IMG/VR virus record: IMGVR_UViG_3300044695_004231
Location: 1 to 28,600 of that record
Length of the DNA: 28,600 bases
Source of the DNA: a virus
Strand: one strand, 5' to 3'
Shown here: piece by piece, positions 8,154 through 17,538 of the stretch
Position numbering within the stretch: the stretch's first letter is position 1
Layout: each line of letters opens with the position of its first letter
Notes under the pieces: generated by a model
Databases searched by the model: none
What the model saw: the letters and a program-made list of their open reading frames with translations, nothing else
Told to the model about the DNA's origin: nothing
Program-made: the position numbers and the translations under genes

Positions 8154-11100
8154 AACGTTACCTTACCTTCTGAGTCAAACTCGTTTAGATAGTTTCCAAA
8201 AGGTGTAAGATCTGCATGCTGTACATGCCAAAGCTTTGTTTCAAAAGAATAAACTAAACGATATTCTTCTGACAATTGCTGGTGATCTTCTGGTTGATAA
8301 TCTGTCACACCAACAAACTTGGCAATTGGAGATGATATTACAAGCTCGTTAGCAAACTCATTGTAAGCTACTTCCATATAAGGATTGATGTTATTTTCAT
8401 CAAATGGGAATTGAGGTAAATCAATTTTTGTAGCGTAATAAGTTGGGTTGTTGGTAGACATACGCTTATAAAACGTAAGCACTTGCTGTGCTAAATTTTC
8501 AGGCATACGACCATCAGACAACCAAACGCCACTTTCATTACCCCAAATAACTCCATGAGGAGTTGTAATTACAGTTTTTTGGCTAAACGTTCCTTGCCCT
8601 GGGATTTTATCTAAATACTCCCATGAAGTAATATCAACAACATCAGGCATTTGAATACGATGACATTCAGAACGACTGAATACCCACAAATGCTCACGAT
8701 ATTCTGTAAATGCTACGTGAGGCAATCCGCCCACTTTAAGATAATTTTCTTCTGAAAATACATCTAACGAAATTACACCTGACTGCACATCGCTATATCG
8801 TATCAATGCTTGCTCTTCTTCTCCGTAGCGATCAAGGCAACCACCAATAAACGTACGTCCTTTAATATTTGTGACTAGTTTAGCTCCACGACCTTGCCAA
8901 TAATTGCCACTGCTATTAATTGATAATGGTGTTGATACAGGATAATCCCATAGAATAAAATCAGGCGTTAGTAAAGAACTAGCATTAGACCCAGATACTT
9001 CTGTTTTGTGCTGACCTGTCGCAATTAAAAATCCAGTTGTACTGTTTGGACCTTTTTCTACCCATGAGTTAGTAGCTGTTGGGCTTCCAGTATAAAAGTC
9101 TTTCCAATACTGATTATCGTCGCTTGTTCTAAAATTGTTAAATGGAGATCCATCTCCATCAAGAACAAAACGCTTTACTAGTCTATATTTCCCAAAATCG
9201 TTTTCATCTGGAGTGTCTGGCAGCATATAAATGCCAGTTGTAGGTGATTGTAATGAATGTAAACCTACACTGTTAAAAGCCGATATATCTGATGGTTGCG
9301 CGCAATAAAGATTTAATGATTCGATGTTTTGTTCAATGATTTCATTTAAGCGTGATTTTTTCAGCTTAATTGTGAACATAATAAGTTTAGGGTTAGTATG
9401 TTCCATACGATAACCACAAACCTCATCATCATAAGCATATTCAGGCGCATTAAATATGTTTTTACTTGTAGCTACTGGCCTACTAAAAATACGACCGTAT
9501 GTGTCATCAAATGGAAGAGGATAACCAATTGCGCTAGTATCATCAGTGGCTACATAAGGAGCATTAGATGTAGGGTTAAACGGCTCAATGCAATATGCTT
9601 TATATGATTCATAAAGACGGTATCTAACAAGATTACCACTACCAGCCACAAATGTTCCTGACCTAGCTAAAGCATACCCTCTTACGCTTGCAACTACTAC
9701 TTTTTTACCATTAAATCTTATTTGATTATCTAAAGCAAGATAATACTGCTCCGTTACTTGATCTTTATAAGGCGGAGGTCCTGCATGAGCTAGATCGGGA
9801 AGTCCCGGCAGTAAAGATAATTGCTGTTCGTCGTAGGTTTTTGTAGAAGAATTGTACCCATTGTAAGATCCCCCTTGAAATGTCATATGATACCAAAACT
9901 TGTTTGGGAACCATAAGCTAGGGTACGGCAAATAATCGTTTGTAGAAACAGTATGAGTATGCGTACTGATTATTACTTCAAGTCCACGTATAGTTGCTGT
10001 TAACAACAGTGGTATCTGCTCACCTTTTAACCACGGTCTAGGGCAATTATCTTGTAAATAGTTAGGCAGTGATACGCCAACCGTCCAGTAAAAAGATTCA
10101 TTTTCTATTGACTTTTCATCTGGTGGTGTTTTCCCATTTTTAATAGTTAGATCATCGCCTGTATCGTTTTTCGTTAAAGGATGGCAAATAACCGACGCTT
10201 GTTTTTGCGACGTACCATACATCAACACGCCATTTACAATTGAGATATTTTCTACGGCTCCGAAACGCCATAATTTCCAGTAATTATGATCTACTGCTTG
10301 TATTTCATAATTTTTAGGGATTTCTAGTGTACGGATATAATTGTTGTAATTATTTAACCATACATACTCACGTGTAGCTGTAAGCTTGTCTGTAAATGGA
10401 TTGTTTTCATTTACATACGTTATAGGTGCAGTTTGGAATTGTCTACCACGTGCTTCTATAATAGATACTTCAATTGCGCTAACTACTGGTTCGGTAGTTA
10501 ATAAATTCTGCGCGTCTACAAATGGAGTTTGCAAAGCTGCTGCGTACTGCATTTCTCCTGTACTAGAAACATCACCATTTTGAATGACAGCACTACCTAA
10601 ACCTGCATTGTTAACACGCTGAATGTAAGTACGCCAAGAAACAAACGTCGTGTCTCTAGTTGGTTTTAATGAAGGCAGTAATACCTTAAACTGAGAATAC
10701 TTATCGTCAAACGTGTAATTGTTATTGAGATCAGATAAAAATGTTACTGTATTTGATCCATCATTTATAATTTGCCAAAACTTACGTTTGTCACGCTTAC
10801 GACGTAAATCCCAATAAGTCCATACGTAACATGGGTACATTTCATCGGTCCACGGATTAGCAGCCCACGTAAATGTTGTACCTGTGTATACTTGATGAGC
10901 CCATGGATATGTTTCAATTGCAACATCAGTCGTAAATACAATAGTACCGCCATGCCTAGCAGCATCAGTAAACGTCCCACGTACGTCCCATCCTGGGAAA
11001 GCACTTGGTTGCGGAGAGATTCTAATACTTTGGTTATAAGGGCTTATTCCGTTAATATGGGAATTGCGCCATATAGGAGACTCCGTAGTTACATGCGTTC

Positions 11101-11629
11101 CAAAGTGTACAATCCTAGTGCGTTCTTCATCTGGAGAACTTTCAATAACGTGCCGTAAAAAATAAATTAGCACATTTTGTGATAAAGGTTTATTGTAAGG
11201 TACTGCCATAGCACCGCAAACGGTAAATGGATCAATTTGACCCGTACCTAATTGCAATGTTGGGTTAGCTTCTATATCGCATAACGTTGTAAAACGGCTT
11301 AAATCTACTTCTATAACCTCTGTTTGATTATAAAGTAAAGGCAGTCCTTTTACTGGGGGTGATTGACCTAGGCCTTGTTGAGTCCTAAAATCAATCAACC
11401 CCATATCTCCATTTGTAAATCTTTGCGTTGTTCGCAAAAGACCATATCCACCACGTTTAGTCAAGGCACCTTTAACCAATGACGGATCGTAGTTTTTAAT
11501 AAATACCGCTGATCGAGATTGAGGTACTTGCCAACGCAAATCACCATCCTGATAGTCGTAGTCACTGACTACGGTATCAACCATTCCTTGTTCAAACGAT
11601 ACTTGTAGATATAGTTTTTTCTTTGACAT
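8150..11629 (-). CDS. Large tail nozzle / head-tail stabilisation-like protein
   Basis: 1159 aa, the largest protein in the window. The N-terminus includes a Gly/Asp-rich stretch followed by RGGYG (about 59-63). The C-terminal third carries the pattern typical of podovirus nozzle and stabilisation proteins: GRTFIGG, then IRYSDVQSG...DVFSEENYL, then LWVFSRSECHRIQ, and finally GVIWGNESGVWLSDGRMP. Such proteins form beta-propeller-like rings below the portal and adaptor. At 1159 residues it is longer than T7 gp12 (about 794), so a large insertion in the middle is likely. It begins eight bases after the gene at 11638-12144 and overlaps the next gene by four bases. The class is fairly clear; the exact name is not. 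Confidence 0.6.
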   Translation of the reverse strand: MSKKKLYLQVSFEQGMVDTVVSDYDYQDGDLRWQVPQSRSAVFIKNYDPSLVKGALTKRGGYGLLRTTQRFTNGDMGLIDFRTQQGLGQSPPVKGLPLLYNQTEVIEVDLSRFTTLCDIEANPTLQLGTGQIDPFTVCGAMAVPYNKPLSQNVLIYFLRHVIESSPDEERTRIVHFGTHVTTESPIWRNSHINGISPYNQSIRISPQPSAFPGWDVRGTFTDAARHGGTIVFTTDVAIETYPWAHQVYTGTTFTWAANPWTDEMYPCYVWTYWDLRRKRDKRKFWQIINDGSNTVTFLSDLNNNYTFDDKYSQFKVLLPSLKPTRDTTFVSWRTYIQRVNNAGLGSAVIQNGDVSSTGEMQYAAALQTPFVDAQNLLTTEPVVSAIEVSIIEARGRQFQTAPITYVNENNPFTDKLTATREYVWLNNYNNYIRTLEIPKNYEIQAVDHNYWKLWRFGAVENISIVNGVLMYGTSQKQASVICHPLTKNDTGDDLTIKNGKTPPDEKSIENESFYWTVGVSLPNYLQDNCPRPWLKGEQIPLLLTATIRGLEVIISTHTHTVSTNDYLPYPSLWFPNKFWYHMTFQGGSYNGYNSSTKTYDEQQLSLLPGLPDLAHAGPPPYKDQVTEQYYLALDNQIRFNGKKVVVASVRGYALARSGTFVAGSGNLVRYRLYESYKAYCIEPFNPTSNAPYVATDDTSAIGYPLPFDDTYGRIFSRPVATSKNIFNAPEYAYDDEVCGYRMEHTNPKLIMFTIKLKKSRLNEIIEQNIESLNLYCAQPSDISAFNSVGLHSLQSPTTGIYMLPDTPDENDFGKYRLVKRFVLDGDGSPFNNFRTSDDNQYWKDFYTGSPTATNSWVEKGPNSTTGFLIATGQHKTEVSGSNASSLLTPDFILWDYPVSTPLSINSSGNYWQGRGAKLVTNIKGRTFIGGCLDRYGEEEQALIRYSDVQSGVISLDVFSEENYLKVGGLPHVAFTEYREHLWVFSRSECHRIQMPDVVDITSWEYLDKIPGQGTFSQKTVITTPHGVIWGNESGVWLSDGRMPENLAQQVLTFYKRMSTNNPTYYATKIDLPQFPFDENNINPYMEVAYNEFANELVISSPIAKFVGVTDYQPEDHQQLSEEYRLVYSFETKLWHVQHADLTPFGNYLNEFDSEGKVTF

Positions 11630-11637
11630 TTAACGCA

Positions 11638-12144
11638 TTACTTTTTTGTTTTGGTTGGCGTTGTTTGTGGTTGCTTAAGAATCAGCGCATTAGCAGGCAA
11701 TGGCACACCTTGTGGCTCACGTTGCATCTTTTGCTTTAGGCGAGCTCTTGCTTGGTTCTTTGCTTCTTCTTCATCACCACCGCCAAACAATCCACTAAAA
11801 AACCCACCAACGCTTTCAGCAGCATCACCTACAACGCTACCAACGCTTTCTGCTGCGCTACCAACGGCTTTAAGTGCTGTATCTCCTGCTTCAATCAAAG
11901 CTCCACGATCAGGCAAATCATCTGGGCTAACCATTTGAAGAGCCGTAGGTCGCTGCTGCATCAAAGCTGGTTCGCGCAAATCGATGCTTTGATCTTCTGG
12001 TGGAGCGACAAACATTTGACCGTATGATGGACCTGGCTTAACTGAGCTATATGTACCTTGTGGTAGTTCAATATCTGCTACTGCTGCATAATTAGGCTTG
12101 CCACGCTTGCCAGCTTGCTTTTTGAATCTTGGATCAATAGCCAT
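11638..12144 (-). CDS. Hypothetical virion protein with Gly/Ser helix region
   Basis: 168 aa. The first 85 residues are polar and Pro-rich. A central amphipathic Ala/Val/Ser/Gly segment with a duplicated AESVGSVVGDAAESVGG-type unit (about 96-113) ends in a Phe/Gly patch (FFSGLFGGG), then an acidic cluster and a basic tail rich in Lys and Thr. A Gly/Phe amphipathic helix of this type can insert into membranes, so a minor ejection or tail role is possible. No family is recognised. It overlaps the preceding gene by 11 bases. Confidence 0.5.
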   Translation of the reverse strand: MAIDPRFKKQAGKRGKPNYAAVADIELPQGTYSSVKPGPSYGQMFVAPPEDQSIDLREPALMQQRPTALQMVSPDDLPDRGALIEAGDTALKAVGSAAESVGSVVGDAAESVGGFFSGLFGGGDEEEAKNQARARLKQKMQREPQGVPLPANALILKQPQTTPTKTKK

Positions 12145-12379
12145 TGTTGTTTTCCTTTTTAGAGTTTAGTTTTTCTTTGATTTTCTTACCAAGCAACATC
12201 CGAATTATATCCCGATTTTGCTTATCACTAGGGTCAGTTTTACTTGTTTCGTACGCTCCTTCATCTTCTTCAATCTCATCTTCATCTTCGTAGTCGTCGT
12301 ATTCGTCTTTAGCTTTCACAACATCTGCTCCAGCTAGTACGGCTGCTATTTTAGCCTTAAGGCTTTTTTCGTTTTTCAT
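12134..12379 (-). CDS. Small highly charged protein (81 aa)
   Basis: A Lys/Ala-rich N-terminus is followed by a very acidic Asp/Glu/Tyr stretch (about residues 25-45) and a basic, Asn-rich C-terminus. I choose the ATG at 12379-12377 (MKNEKS), because it overlaps the TGA of the upstream gene as ATGA, the junction used repeatedly in this cluster. An ATG four codons upstream (12391) is also open. It resembles small assembly cofactors or chaperones in charge pattern, but no family is recognised. Confidence 0.5.
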   Translation of the reverse strand: MKNEKSLKAKIAAVLAGADVVKAKDEYDDYEDEDEIEEDEGAYETSKTDPSDKQNRDIIRMLLGKKIKEKLNSKKENNNGY

Positions 12380-13203
12380 TCTGGTAACCATCGTAAAGGT
12401 TGAATTTTAATTGTTGAGTTTTCGTTTATCAGGTTTCGCAAGTAAGCATTAGCACTATTTAACTCAGTAGTAGCTATCTGCTTTGCGTACATCGCTTTAC
12501 CTTGTGCAGCTTCATCGCCCTGCATATACAGTGTTGTCTGGCACATTTGCACTGCCTGCCACAGTATAGCCATTACAACTGGATCTGGTATTGCTATGCT
12601 GCTAGTCCAAAGGGTAGGGATAATGGGTTTTTCCCTACGATAGATTACAGTAACCACATCACTAGATTCAAAATCCCTAGAAAAAATGAGATTAGAACCA
12701 TCGTCAGGTCTACGATAATGGGCATACTCAATGCCAATAGATACAGGTTCCACAGCATTTGTACCAGAAAAAAGAAATCCCGATGCGTAGCCTTGATTAA
12801 TAGATTGGAGAGACTGCTCTGCACATTGGACACCGTTCTTCCAAACCTGAATAGTTTGGTAGATCTGCGTAGTACCTGGGTCAATTTTGACCACATTGTA
12901 TGGTAGTATTTCCCAAGCATTATTGTAAAACCTGTATCGTTGTGTTTCATTTAATACAAAAGCCGTATCGTACAAAGCAGGCGTAAGCGATGACAAATCA
13001 TTAAAAGTGTTAACAGTAAAAGTTTCTGTAACACTTCTAGGGAATATAGTAAGCTGTTCTATCCAAAGACGTACATCATCAGCTACTTTAGACGCTGCAT
13101 CTTCAATAGTATCTATAAGCTCTGCTCGTTTGATACGAGTAAAGCCTTCATCACCTATAATACGTTGTACTTTAGACAGTAGGCTTTGTAGGGTTATCGC
13201 CAT
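12376..13203 (-). CDS. Head-tail adaptor-like structural protein
   Basis: 275 aa from the ATG at 13203-13201 (MAITLQ). The frame stays open upstream to 13332, but that longer start would overlap the endolysin by 161 bases and add a hydrophobic, atypical leader, so the shorter form is preferred. The N-terminus is helical (about 5-48), with alternating acidic and hydrophobic residues as in adaptor proteins that dock on the portal. A beta-rich middle follows, then a helical C-terminus (about 200-265). It lies between the endolysin and the small charged protein, upstream of the nozzle-like protein, which fits a connector role. The call rests on order and secondary-structure pattern. Confidence 0.5.
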   Translation of the reverse strand: MAITLQSLLSKVQRIIGDEGFTRIKRAELIDTIEDAASKVADDVRLWIEQLTIFPRSVTETFTVNTFNDLSSLTPALYDTAFVLNETQRYRFYNNAWEILPYNVVKIDPGTTQIYQTIQVWKNGVQCAEQSLQSINQGYASGFLFSGTNAVEPVSIGIEYAHYRRPDDGSNLIFSRDFESSDVVTVIYRREKPIIPTLWTSSIAIPDPVVMAILWQAVQMCQTTLYMQGDEAAQGKAMYAKQIATTELNSANAYLRNLINENSTIKIQPLRWLPE

Positions 13204-13732
13204 GTGAAGGAGGTATAATAGTTCCCAAATAACGCCAATCGCCATTATGTTTAGCGGTAGGCTGTAATTTCCTGCGTTTTTCCATAACTTTGTCGCCCTC
13301 TCGAACACCTGCTCGAGTAGTATTGCCTTCAATTGTTACGGTGTTAAACTCGTCTCGGATTTCTATATGTATTCCTTCATGGCCCTTGCCATTACCTGTA
13401 CCCCAACAAACTATGCCACCAACAATGGGCTTTTCGCTTGTTTGAATTACTGGGGAAGCTTTAGCGTTTCGCCACGTAACAAGTACGCTAGCACTGAGTG
13501 CTACATTTAGCACTTCGTACATAGGCGTGTCTTTGTAAACATTTAACCAAATCAGCTTACAAAAAAAAGCACACCAAGCATGGCCTGGCCTCCAACCAAT
13601 TGCTCGCATTTGCTTTTCAAAATCTGGGTCATTAAAGCCTGCGTTACGTCCTACTTCGCGAACATGTAGCCACCGTTTAGCTTCTTCGACTATTTTGATT
13701 TGTATATCACTGAGTTGGAGATTGTTGTGCAT
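13172..13732 (-). CDS. CHAP/NlpC-P60-type peptidoglycan hydrolase (endolysin)
   Basis: 186 aa with the papain-like amidase arrangement: AWCAFFCKL gives the catalytic Cys54 at a helix start, GHEGIHIEI gives the catalytic His118, and TIEGNT supplies a polar third residue (Glu135 or Asn137). It should cleave peptidoglycan peptides or the amide bond during lysis or during entry. There is no signal peptide or cell-wall-binding domain, so release would need a holin. The gene is embedded among head-tail connector genes and overlaps both neighbours (26 bases upstream, 32 downstream). It is nearly 10 kb from the holin candidate. The location also allows a virion-associated lysin role. Confidence 0.75.
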   Translation of the reverse strand: MHNNLQLSDIQIKIVEEAKRWLHVREVGRNAGFNDPDFEKQMRAIGWRPGHAWCAFFCKLIWLNVYKDTPMYEVLNVALSASVLVTWRNAKASPVIQTSEKPIVGGIVCWGTGNGKGHEGIHIEIRDEFNTVTIEGNTTRAGVREGDKVMEKRRKLQPTAKHNGDWRYLGTIIPPSHGDNPTKPTV

Positions 13733-14597
13733 TTCCTAAAGACAGCAATAGTGATTGTTCAATTAAAGAAGTTACTTGCTTCGCATTAGGATCTTCTGGC
13801 TTACCAAGATACCCTATTGCTGTTTCACGAGCATATTGAAGCAATAGTCCTATCGCTTCATCAGGACAATCAGATAGTTCTTCCCAGTTGGTAAGCTGGC
13901 TATCGGGTGCTAGTAGATCATCTAAAATTGGCTTGCGTACAACGGTAAGTTCTACTGTTGCATCTTTATACCAGTTATTAAGTAATGCTAAATTACCGAC
14001 AGCAGGATCCTGTAATACTTGACTTCCTGCCCATACCAATACTTTGTAATCTTGCTGCGTCCAAATTATATCTTGACGCCATTGATCGTTAAGGCCAGCA
14101 CTAATAGCAGCAAACTTTTCAATATCTACCTTTTGAGGTATACCCATCCAAAAGTTAGATGTTGTGTTTTGGAACCTATGTATTAACTGCAAACTGTTTA
14201 TAGACCCAACATATTTGTAAGGGTTTACAGTTGAATAGCCAATTGTATTAGGCCATTGTTTTTCGCCACGTTCAGGATCTGCTATGTTAGCTGTAACTGG
14301 CGTATTTAGGTTAATTACATAATAAGGAAACTGAGTTAACCCATACTGCAAATTTGCAAATGAACCTAACTGTTCTGGCACAATTTGGGCAGACCAACGT
14401 ACTGTATAGAATTGTGGAGCAAACTGGCGTATAAAACTAGCTGCTCTGGTCAATCCAACATTAAGCCATAGTCGCAGATCGTACGTTGGTAGATCTTGTC
14501 CACCATAATCACGCAACATACTACGCAAACTAGTTACTAGCATTTTAGTTGTCCAGTAACTGTTAGCAGGAACAATGTTAGGGATGTTGATTATCAT
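13707..14597 (-). CDS. Connector/structural protein (296 aa)
   Basis: 296 aa with a short N-terminal strand, a helical stretch (about 18-58) and a long beta-rich Trp/Gln/Asn-rich body. The final 60 residues are helical, contain a run of acidic residues (about 240-250), and end in a Gln/Ser tail. The ATG overlaps the upstream TGA (ATGA); the 3' end overlaps the endolysin by 26 bases. It lies between capsid-side genes and the adaptor, so a connector or neck role is likely. No family is recognised. Confidence 0.5.
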   Translation of the reverse strand: MIINIPNIVPANSYWTTKMLVTSLRSMLRDYGGQDLPTYDLRLWLNVGLTRAASFIRQFAPQFYTVRWSAQIVPEQLGSFANLQYGLTQFPYYVINLNTPVTANIADPERGEKQWPNTIGYSTVNPYKYVGSINSLQLIHRFQNTTSNFWMGIPQKVDIEKFAAISAGLNDQWRQDIIWTQQDYKVLVWAGSQVLQDPAVGNLALLNNWYKDATVELTVVRKPILDDLLAPDSQLTNWEELSDCPDEAIGLLLQYARETAIGYLGKPEDPNAKQVTSLIEQSLLLSLGNAQQSPTQ

Positions 14598-15262
14598 TGA
14601 CCTTGTGCTTCCTGTGCGTCTGCTTTAGCATAACTATTAGCAACACTAATAACTTTATCGTACAGCAAAGGCTCAAAGTCCAAAACATCCGAAGCTGTTT
14701 GCGTACTTGGGTCTATTGGTGTTGGAATGTATAAAGCGTGTATGCTATCTGTTGTATTGTTAAACTGTGGTATTTCAACTTTGATTTTGCCTTTGCCATA
14801 ACTTTCTGTCCCACCTACTGCCTGTGGGCTAGACACACTGTACATAGCGTCATGGCCCATATCGTGATATGGGTTGGCACTTTGGATAGCATGGAACCTG
14901 TTAGCTGGTTGTTTAATGAAAGTTATTTTGGTTGTTTCAAAGTATACAGCATGCACGTAAACTGGTCTACGTGTAAGTAATAGCTCATTGTTTAACGACC
15001 ATGTTGCGTAAGGCACTATATCTTCAACAACATAGTTTGGCAAATAACGTTGAAGTTGTGCCGAAGCATCGGCATCAGGTGCTTGCAATGCTGGTTGGAC
15101 AATGCTATCCATAATAGATAGCATTGCTCGATATAAATAAAGATCACGCAGTTGACGACTGTAACGTACGCCATCAGGTATAACAGTGACAGGGGAACCC
15201 GATACAACGATCGGGTCCCCTATCATCTGAGCTAAAGCTATATGAGCTTGCCATCTACGCAT
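14594..15262 (-). CDS. Head-associated structural protein (222 aa)
   Basis: 222 aa. A helical N-terminal half contains the MLSIMDSIVQPALQ segment (about 48-61). A beta-rich centre with aromatic strands follows, and the C-terminus is Asp/Gln/Ala-rich. It overlaps the preceding gene by one base (TAATG) and the next by four (ATGA), indicating a single transcript with coupled translation. The position right after capsid genes suggests a head-completion or decoration protein. No motif identifies it. Confidence 0.5.
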   Translation of the reverse strand: MRRWQAHIALAQMIGDPIVVSGSPVTVIPDGVRYSRQLRDLYLYRAMLSIMDSIVQPALQAPDADASAQLQRYLPNYVVEDIVPYATWSLNNELLLTRRPVYVHAVYFETTKITFIKQPANRFHAIQSANPYHDMGHDAMYSVSSPQAVGGTESYGKGKIKVEIPQFNNTTDSIHALYIPTPIDPSTQTASDVLDFEPLLYDKVISVANSYAKADAQEAQGQ

Positions 15263-15552
15263 TAGTCGCGGATTCCACCAATTGCCTGATGACCAAGACC
15301 AAGAACCATATAACCACCAGCAGTGCCAGTGCCTGGCTCTGGGTTAGGCGTAAGAAGAACATCACCGTTAGCATCAACAGTTGCAGTTGCAAGAGGTACT
15401 ACAAGAACAGTAGTGCCGGGAGCAAATGGCGTTGATACTAGGTTGTTTGTAGCTGCCAGTGTAGCAAATTGCGTAATTACAGCAATTCGATCTTCTGGGT
15501 TAGGCCCAAACTTGACGTTAATGTCTTCAAGTCGAACGCAGTTAAAAAACAT
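15262..15552 (-). CDS. Small head protein (96 aa)
   Basis: A 96-aa, mostly beta-strand protein with Thr/Val/Ala-rich strands and Gly/Pro turns (NPEPGTGTAGG) near the C-terminus. There is no membrane segment. It lies nine bases after the signal-peptide gene and overlaps the next gene by one base. Size, composition and position close to the major capsid protein suit a capsid decoration or head-stabilising protein, but this is inferred only from context. Confidence 0.5.
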   Translation of the reverse strand: MFFNCVRLEDINVKFGPNPEDRIAVITQFATLAATNNLVSTPFAPGTTVLVVPLATATVDANGDVLLTPNPEPGTGTAGGYMVLGLGHQAIGGIRD

Positions 15553-15561
15553 AATTACCTC

Positions 15562-16047
15562 TTAGTAACGATATAGTGAAAGAGAATACCGTGATCCGTT
15601 TACACTTTGCGTAGCACCTTGTGCACGGATCAAACGAAAACGAACAAAGTGTGTCGAAAGACCTACAATGTTCCAGATTTGGTTGCCACGATTCGGAACA
15701 AATTGCAATGCTGTTCCAATCGTTGTCCATGTTCCAGGATTAAATGGCGCACCTTCTGGTGTACAATCTTGGAATGCGATAGTATATGTACAGGTATCAC
15801 CTGTAACAATTTGATACCCTACAAAACGATGGATTGTATCAATAGTTGCTGAATACAGCGTACCCTTAAGAGCAACAATATCACTAAATACAGTGTCTGT
15901 TGCTGCACCGCCTGTCTTTGTTGATGTAAAGACAAGTTCAGGGCGGACTGTTGGAGTTTGCGGTGCACGAGTTTGCACCACTCCCTGTGCTGATGTCGTA
16001 ACGACACCAGCAACAAGGAGAACGATAGCAATGATAAAGTTCTTCAT
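15562..16047 (-). CDS. Secreted-looking protein with an N-terminal signal peptide
   Basis: 161 aa with a clear signal peptide: Met-Lys-Asn, a hydrophobic core (about 4-16), then TTSAQ with likely signal-peptidase cleavage around Ala20/Gln21. This ending is very common in Bacteroidota secreted proteins. The mature part is beta-rich with two Cys residues (86 and 95) that could form a disulphide after export, and ends in SRYSLSLYRY. An AAGGAA Shine-Dalgarno-like site lies just before the ATG. It sits six bases after the major capsid gene. Exported phage proteins are often superinfection-exclusion or surface-masking factors, but an unprocessed virion role cannot be excluded. Function unknown. Confidence 0.65.
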   Translation of the reverse strand: MKNFIIAIVLLVAGVVTTSAQGVVQTRAPQTPTVRPELVFTSTKTGGAATDTVFSDIVALKGTLYSATIDTIHRFVGYQIVTGDTCTYTIAFQDCTPEGAPFNPGTWTTIGTALQFVPNRGNQIWNIVGLSTHFVRFRLIRAQGATQSVNGSRYSLSLYRY

Positions 16048-16053
16048 GGTTCC

Positions 16054-17538
16054 TTATTCAAAAGAAATGATTGATTGATACTGAGCATAACGACGCTCAA
16101 GACCCTTAATGCCAATCCATTCTTCCTTGTAAACCTGCTCACCCTTATTACCAATATCCTTATTGATAACCATGTCCCATTCTTTGTGTGTTACCACAGT
16201 GAATGAAGGAACACCAAGATCAAGGCAAAGCATCTTACGGGAATAACCTGTTTCTTCCATTGTCTGCGAAGGAACAAGAATCAGCTTAACGCCAGCGTGT
16301 ACGATAGATTCAACTGGAATATCAAATTCCTTTGATGCTTCTTCATCATAGCGCATGTAGCCTGAATCGTAGAAAGCAATTTTGAAATCTGTATAAAGAG
16401 TTGTGCCAATAGGACAAATCTTTTCTGTTGAACCACCGTTCTTCATAACCTGATCGAGCAAACGCTGAAGCGATGGATATGAAATAGAAGGAGCTGTGTG
16501 ACGCAGAACGTGGTCTGTATCGCGTGGGATGTATTCAGCAATACCGCCCATTGTGTAAACAGCGTTACCCAATGAATCTGTTGACTTACCCTTACGACCA
16601 AAAAGAAGCGTACGTTCCCAGTCAAGAGCCATTTGCTTCATGCGAAGCATACGGTTGATTTCGAGAGGATCCTTATCAAGATATGTTGCGTTGATCTTGG
16701 ATTCCTTAACAATTTCAACAGCATACTTAAACTCTTGAGTAAAGTTGTTGTCGATTACTGGATTCTTGTGGAAACCACGAGCTGTACCAGAACCTTCAGG
16801 CCATGATGGAGTAGCGCGGAGAAGGATATCGCCACCAAGAATAGCACCAGCATTGTTAAGGTTTACAGCAGTATTAACAAGTGCCAATGGAACACGAGCA
16901 CCACCAAAGTCACGAGGACCTGGACCTGTGTAAAAACGCTCAACAGTAATTTGTGTGCTACCAGCACCAGCACTGTTAGGTGCGCCTACTGAACGAACGA
17001 TAATTTGATCGTAGTCAATAAAGTAAAATCCTGTGTTAGTAGGATCTTCACCCCATGTACGACCATAAACTACTGCCGTTGGTTGACCACCAACAGTATA
17101 GCCAAGTGCAGGCGGTACGTTTGTAGCAGGAACTTGGTTTGTTGCCTGCAATACCTGACCAGCCACCATGTTTTGTGTTTGTGCATAAGCATACAAACCA
17201 CGTACAAAGTAGATATCATTAGGCTGAAACATTGCCGCTTGCAAATTACCTACACCAAATGTAGTGTGGTTATTGCCAGCACCAGATGGTACTGTTACTG
17301 TGATGGTACGATCAAGCTCGGTAAGTTCGTGGACGCGATGTTCACGATCATTTACGATCTTGGTCTTTGGAAAACGCTGTGACAACATCGAAGCAAACTT
17401 GGTATAATCACGAGTGATATACGACATCGCTCCCATGTTGTCCATGCCATACTTCCGAAAACGCTCAGGGAGTGCTCCGGATGTGTATAGCGACTGCCAA
17501 AATGAACCCTCTTGTTGGGTCTGTGGGACGGTTGCCAT
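16054..17538 (-). CDS. Major capsid protein
   Basis: 494 aa. After a short polar N-terminus the protein has a beta-rich middle and a long helix region (about 265-312: FTQEFKYAVEIVKES, then DPLEINRMLRMKQMALDWERTLLFG). That region matches the spine-helix pattern of HK97-fold phage capsid proteins, where a dplE...R...al..E..lL.G series is common. It lies between the scaffolding gene upstream and small head proteins downstream, the standard order for a capsid module. It would form the icosahedral shell on the scaffold around the portal. No protease gene is evident nearby. The ATG lies within an inverted repeat (see 17537-17554). Confidence 0.8.
   Translation of the reverse strand: MATVPQTQQEGSFWQSLYTSGALPERFRKYGMDNMGAMSYITRDYTKFASMLSQRFPKTKIVNDREHRVHELTELDRTITVTVPSGAGNNHTTFGVGNLQAAMFQPNDIYFVRGLYAYAQTQNMVAGQVLQATNQVPATNVPPALGYTVGGQPTAVVYGRTWGEDPTNTGFYFIDYDQIIVRSVGAPNSAGAGSTQITVERFYTGPGPRDFGGARVPLALVNTAVNLNNAGAILGGDILLRATPSWPEGSGTARGFHKNPVIDNNFTQEFKYAVEIVKESKINATYLDKDPLEINRMLRMKQMALDWERTLLFGRKGKSTDSLGNAVYTMGGIAEYIPRDTDHVLRHTAPSISYPSLQRLLDQVMKNGGSTEKICPIGTTLYTDFKIAFYDSGYMRYDEEASKEFDIPVESIVHAGVKLILVPSQTMEETGYSRKMLCLDLGVPSFTVVTHKEWDMVINKDIGNKGEQVYKEEWIGIKGLERRYAQYQSIISFE

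Noticed and set aside
11557-11573. Palindrome CGTAGTC-ACT-GACTACG resembling the repeated operator core
   Set aside because: It is inside the 5' end of the 1159-aa gene, encodes an ordinary Asp/Tyr run, and lacks the flanking TTTG and left-side bases shared by the four real copies.
13204-13332. Longer N-terminus of the adaptor-like gene
   Set aside because: It would overlap the endolysin by 161 bases and add a hydrophobic leader unlike adaptor proteins; the ATG at 13203 fits the usual short overlaps.
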